This document shows positions 62,308-64,000 of a stretch of DNA of 64,000 bases, one piece after another (position 1 is the stretch's first letter; each line of letters begins with the position of its first letter). The DNA is from JACKII01 sp965202745 (lineage in GTDB: Bacteria > Pseudomonadota > Alphaproteobacteria > Bin95). The position numbers and the translations under genes were made by a program. The notes beneath the pieces were generated by a model, which ran no database searches, had not been told where the DNA came from, and saw only the letters and a program-made list of their open reading frames with translations. The stretch is taken from NCBI GenBank assembly GCA_965202745.1, contig CBDBCB010000012.1, positions 94,419 through 158,418 on the forward strand, written 5' to 3'.

Positions 62308-63813
62308 ATGAGCACCGATGGCGAAACGGGCCTCTCGGCATCGCCATTGCCATTTGCCTTCGCGCGCCGTCACGGTGTGGTCATCGATCCCGAGGCTGTA
62401 GCCGGTGCTGGTGCCGCGCTGCCGCTTATGGCGCGCGATACCAGCTCGGAACGCGCATGGCGAGAAGCGCGGCGCCTGCTGGGCAAGCCGATCAGCGTTA
62501 CGACATGCTCGGAAGCCGCGTTCCTGGAGGCGATGGAACGCGTCTATGGCGAACGCCAGCGTGACGACGAAAGTCTCGACATCGATGTTGAAATCCAGAT
62601 CGAGGACAGCTTCGGCCGTGCCCGGGTGACCGATCTTTTGGATGACGGCGAGGAGGCGCCGGTTATCCAGTTGATCAATACGCTGCTGCGCCTCGCCCTG
62701 CGCCGGCGTGCTTCGGATATGCATATCGAGGCGATGGAGGAAGGGCTTCGGGTGCGCATCCGCGTGGACAGTATCCTGCACACCATGCTGGAGCGGAAGG
62801 ACGCCCCCGTCAACCGTGTGGTTTCACGCTTCAAGGTCATGGCTGGTCTGGACATTGCGGAGACGCGGCTGCCGCAGGACGGCCGGATCGCCCTCCGCTA
62901 TGGCTGGCGTTCCATCGACTTGCGCGTCTCGACCATGCCGTCGAAGCATGGCGAGCGCGTGGTGTTGCGTATTCTCGACAAGAGCGCCAGCCTGCTGTCA
63001 CTCAGCGAGATCGGTTTGGCGCCGGACGAACAGGCGCAGGTAGAGCGGATGATCGCCACGCCCCATGGTTTAGTGCTGGTGACCGGCCCGACCGGTAGCG
63101 GCAAGACAACGACGCTCTATTCGGTGATCCAACGGCTCAACGACAATCGCCGGAACATTCTGACGGTGGAAGATCCGGTCGAGTATGACCTTCCCGGGAT
63201 TAGCCAGACGCAGGTCAATGCCGTGATCGGGATGTCGTTTGCGGCGGCGCTCCGGGCGATTCTGCGGCAGGATCCCGACATCGTACTGGTCGGCGAAATT
63301 CGTGATGCCGAAACCGCGGCGGTTGCCGTACAGGCAGCACTGACCGGTCATCTGGTGCTTTCGACACTGCACACCAACAACGCCCTGGGGGCGGTGACAC
63401 GGCTCAGAGACCTAGAACTGGAGCCGTTTTTGCTGGCGTCTACCTTGCGAGGACTGATTTCGCAGCGCCTCGTACGGCGGGTGTGCACCCAGTGTGTGCG
63501 TCATGTGCCGCCGGATGAAGACGCTCTTGAACTGTACTATCAGTCAGGGTTGCCGGTGCCGGCGCAAGTGCCGATCGCTGTCGGCTGCCCCGATTGCAGC
63601 GGCATCGGCTACAGCGGTCGGGTCGGTGTGTATGAGATCGTGCCTGTCGGCCGGATGCTGCGCGACTTGATCCACAATGACCGGTCGGAGCGGGAGATGA
63701 TGCAGGCCGTGCTGCCGCCGGAGACGCGCCTGCAGGCCTCGCTGCTGAAGGCAGCGGCCAACGGCGTGACGACCGTGGGCGAGGCCATGCGCGTGTTTAG
63801 AGAGGGCGAATGA
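62308..63813 (+). CDS. gspE: Type II secretion system ATPase (GspE)
   Basis: A 501-residue assembly ATPase. Seen: an N1E/N2E-like region, then INTLLRLALRRRASDMHIEAMEEGLRVRIRVD, Walker A VTGPTGSGKTTTLYSVIQ near residue 255-272, Asp box DNRRNILTVEDPVEYDLPGISQTQVN, Walker B LRQDPDIVLVGEIRDAETA, His box LTGHLVLSTLHTNNA, and a four-Cys zinc site CTQC near 393 and CPDC near 427. Drives pseudopilus assembly at the cytoplasmic face. Its stop overlaps the gspF start (ATGA at 63810). Confidence 0.96.
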   Translation: MSTDGETGLSASPLPFAFARRHGVVIDPEAVAGAGAALPLMARDTSSERAWREARRLLGKPISVTTCSEAAFLEAMERVYGERQRDDESLDIDVEIQIEDSFGRARVTDLLDDGEEAPVIQLINTLLRLALRRRASDMHIEAMEEGLRVRIRVDSILHTMLERKDAPVNRVVSRFKVMAGLDIAETRLPQDGRIALRYGWRSIDLRVSTMPSKHGERVVLRILDKSASLLSLSEIGLAPDEQAQVERMIATPHGLVLVTGPTGSGKTTTLYSVIQRLNDNRRNILTVEDPVEYDLPGISQTQVNAVIGMSFAAALRAILRQDPDIVLVGEIRDAETAAVAVQAALTGHLVLSTLHTNNALGAVTRLRDLELEPFLLASTLRGLISQRLVRRVCTQCVRHVPPDEDALELYYQSGLPVPAQVPIAVGCPDCSGIGYSGRVGVYEIVPVGRMLRDLIHNDRSEREMMQAVLPPETRLQASLLKAAANGVTTVGEAMRVFREGE

Positions 63814-64000
63814 CCGCCTACCACTACGTCGCCTACGACCGGACGGGCCGCCGGGTGCGGGGCGTGCTCGTGGCAGATGGGGAGGTGCATGCGCACGACC
63901 TGCTGCGTGGCGACGGGCTTTACCTTCAGACTCTTTCTGCGGCCCAGTCAGAGCGGGCGCACCGGTCTACACTACGGGGCCTGCTGCAACGCCGGATCAA
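63810..64000 (+). CDS. gspF: Type II secretion system inner-membrane protein (GspF), partial
   Basis: MTAYHYVAYDRTGRRVRGVLVADGEVHAHDLLRGDGLYLQTLSAAQ... is the cytoplasmic N-terminal domain start of GspF (YxAxDxxGxxxxGxxxAxxxxxAxxxLRxxGLxxxxL). It overlaps gspE by four bases and runs off the window end after about 63 codons. GspF anchors GspE to the membrane platform. Confidence 0.9.
   Translation, partial: MTAYHYVAYDRTGRRVRGVLVADGEVHAHDLLRGDGLYLQTLSAAQSERAHRSTLRGLLQRRI

Overview
The window reads as part of an alphaproteobacterial chromosome interrupted by about 30 kb of plasmid-derived, insertion-sequence-riddled DNA. The alphaproteobacterial call rests on gene content and order: a small basic protein - dcd - murA - DUF2948 cluster, a NadQ-like NUDIX-type regulator beside nadA-nadC, class III CoA transferase plus crotonase, and serine-glyoxylate aminotransferase. 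Genus cannot be fixed from sequence alone.

Left flank (1-28.1 kb): a LysR regulator; a frameshifted small secreted protein; the minus-strand cluster small protein-dcd-murA-DUF2948; tRNA-Thr(GGT); a ~1.4-kaa secreted LamG / glycosidase-like / RTX protein broken by several frame changes; a trypsin-like protease missing its catalytic His; an otsB-glk chimera; pgk; a YbaK-type deacylase; CoA transferase and enoyl-CoA hydratase; nadQ-nadA-nadC; a trans-sulfuration-type PLP enzyme divergent from a serine-glyoxylate-type aminotransferase; a GMC oxidoreductase; an IS481-type element with target duplication; a TPR protein; an SDR; a frameshifted class III cyclase; an LLM flavin oxidoreductase; and a stand-alone RAM-domain protein. 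Two ~165-bp palindromic intergenic elements lie here.

Island (28.16 to about 58.5 kb): a mosaic of IS6-family elements (two full types plus remnants of a third), IS481-family copies and IS256 fragments. Between them are: an SbcD/SbcC-like (Mre11-Rad50-like, YhaO/YhaN-type) nuclease-ATPase pair with remnants of a type III restriction subunit and an AAA_13 ATPase; coiled-coil membrane-anchored proteins whose repeat number varies between copies; a RHH protein with palindromic operators and a GNAT remnant, present twice; a secreted ankyrin protein in a long and a short version; a decayed XhoI/PaeR7I-like restriction-modification pair; two different plasmid replication initiators (one only a C-terminal piece); a complete parA-parB-like-rep-iteron replicon at 51.0-53.4 kb; CRISPR-repeat remnants of type I-C appearance; and relaxase and methyltransferase fragments. 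Most IS copies lack target duplications, so junctions were made by recombination or replicative IS6-type fusion rather than simple insertion.

Right flank (58.5-64 kb): a TPR-like lipoprotein divergent from a type II secretion operon gspC-gspD-gspE-gspF (gspF runs off the window).

A recurrent theme is reading-frame disruption, often at short homopolymers, in otherwise well-conserved genes (murA, cyclase, protease, RepA C-terminus). Because murA is normally essential, at least some may be assembly errors; others (internal deletions in the R-M genes, the H-to-Q protease, in-frame stops) look like genuine decay. All three abundant IS types also carry a copy-wide frameshift in the transposase.
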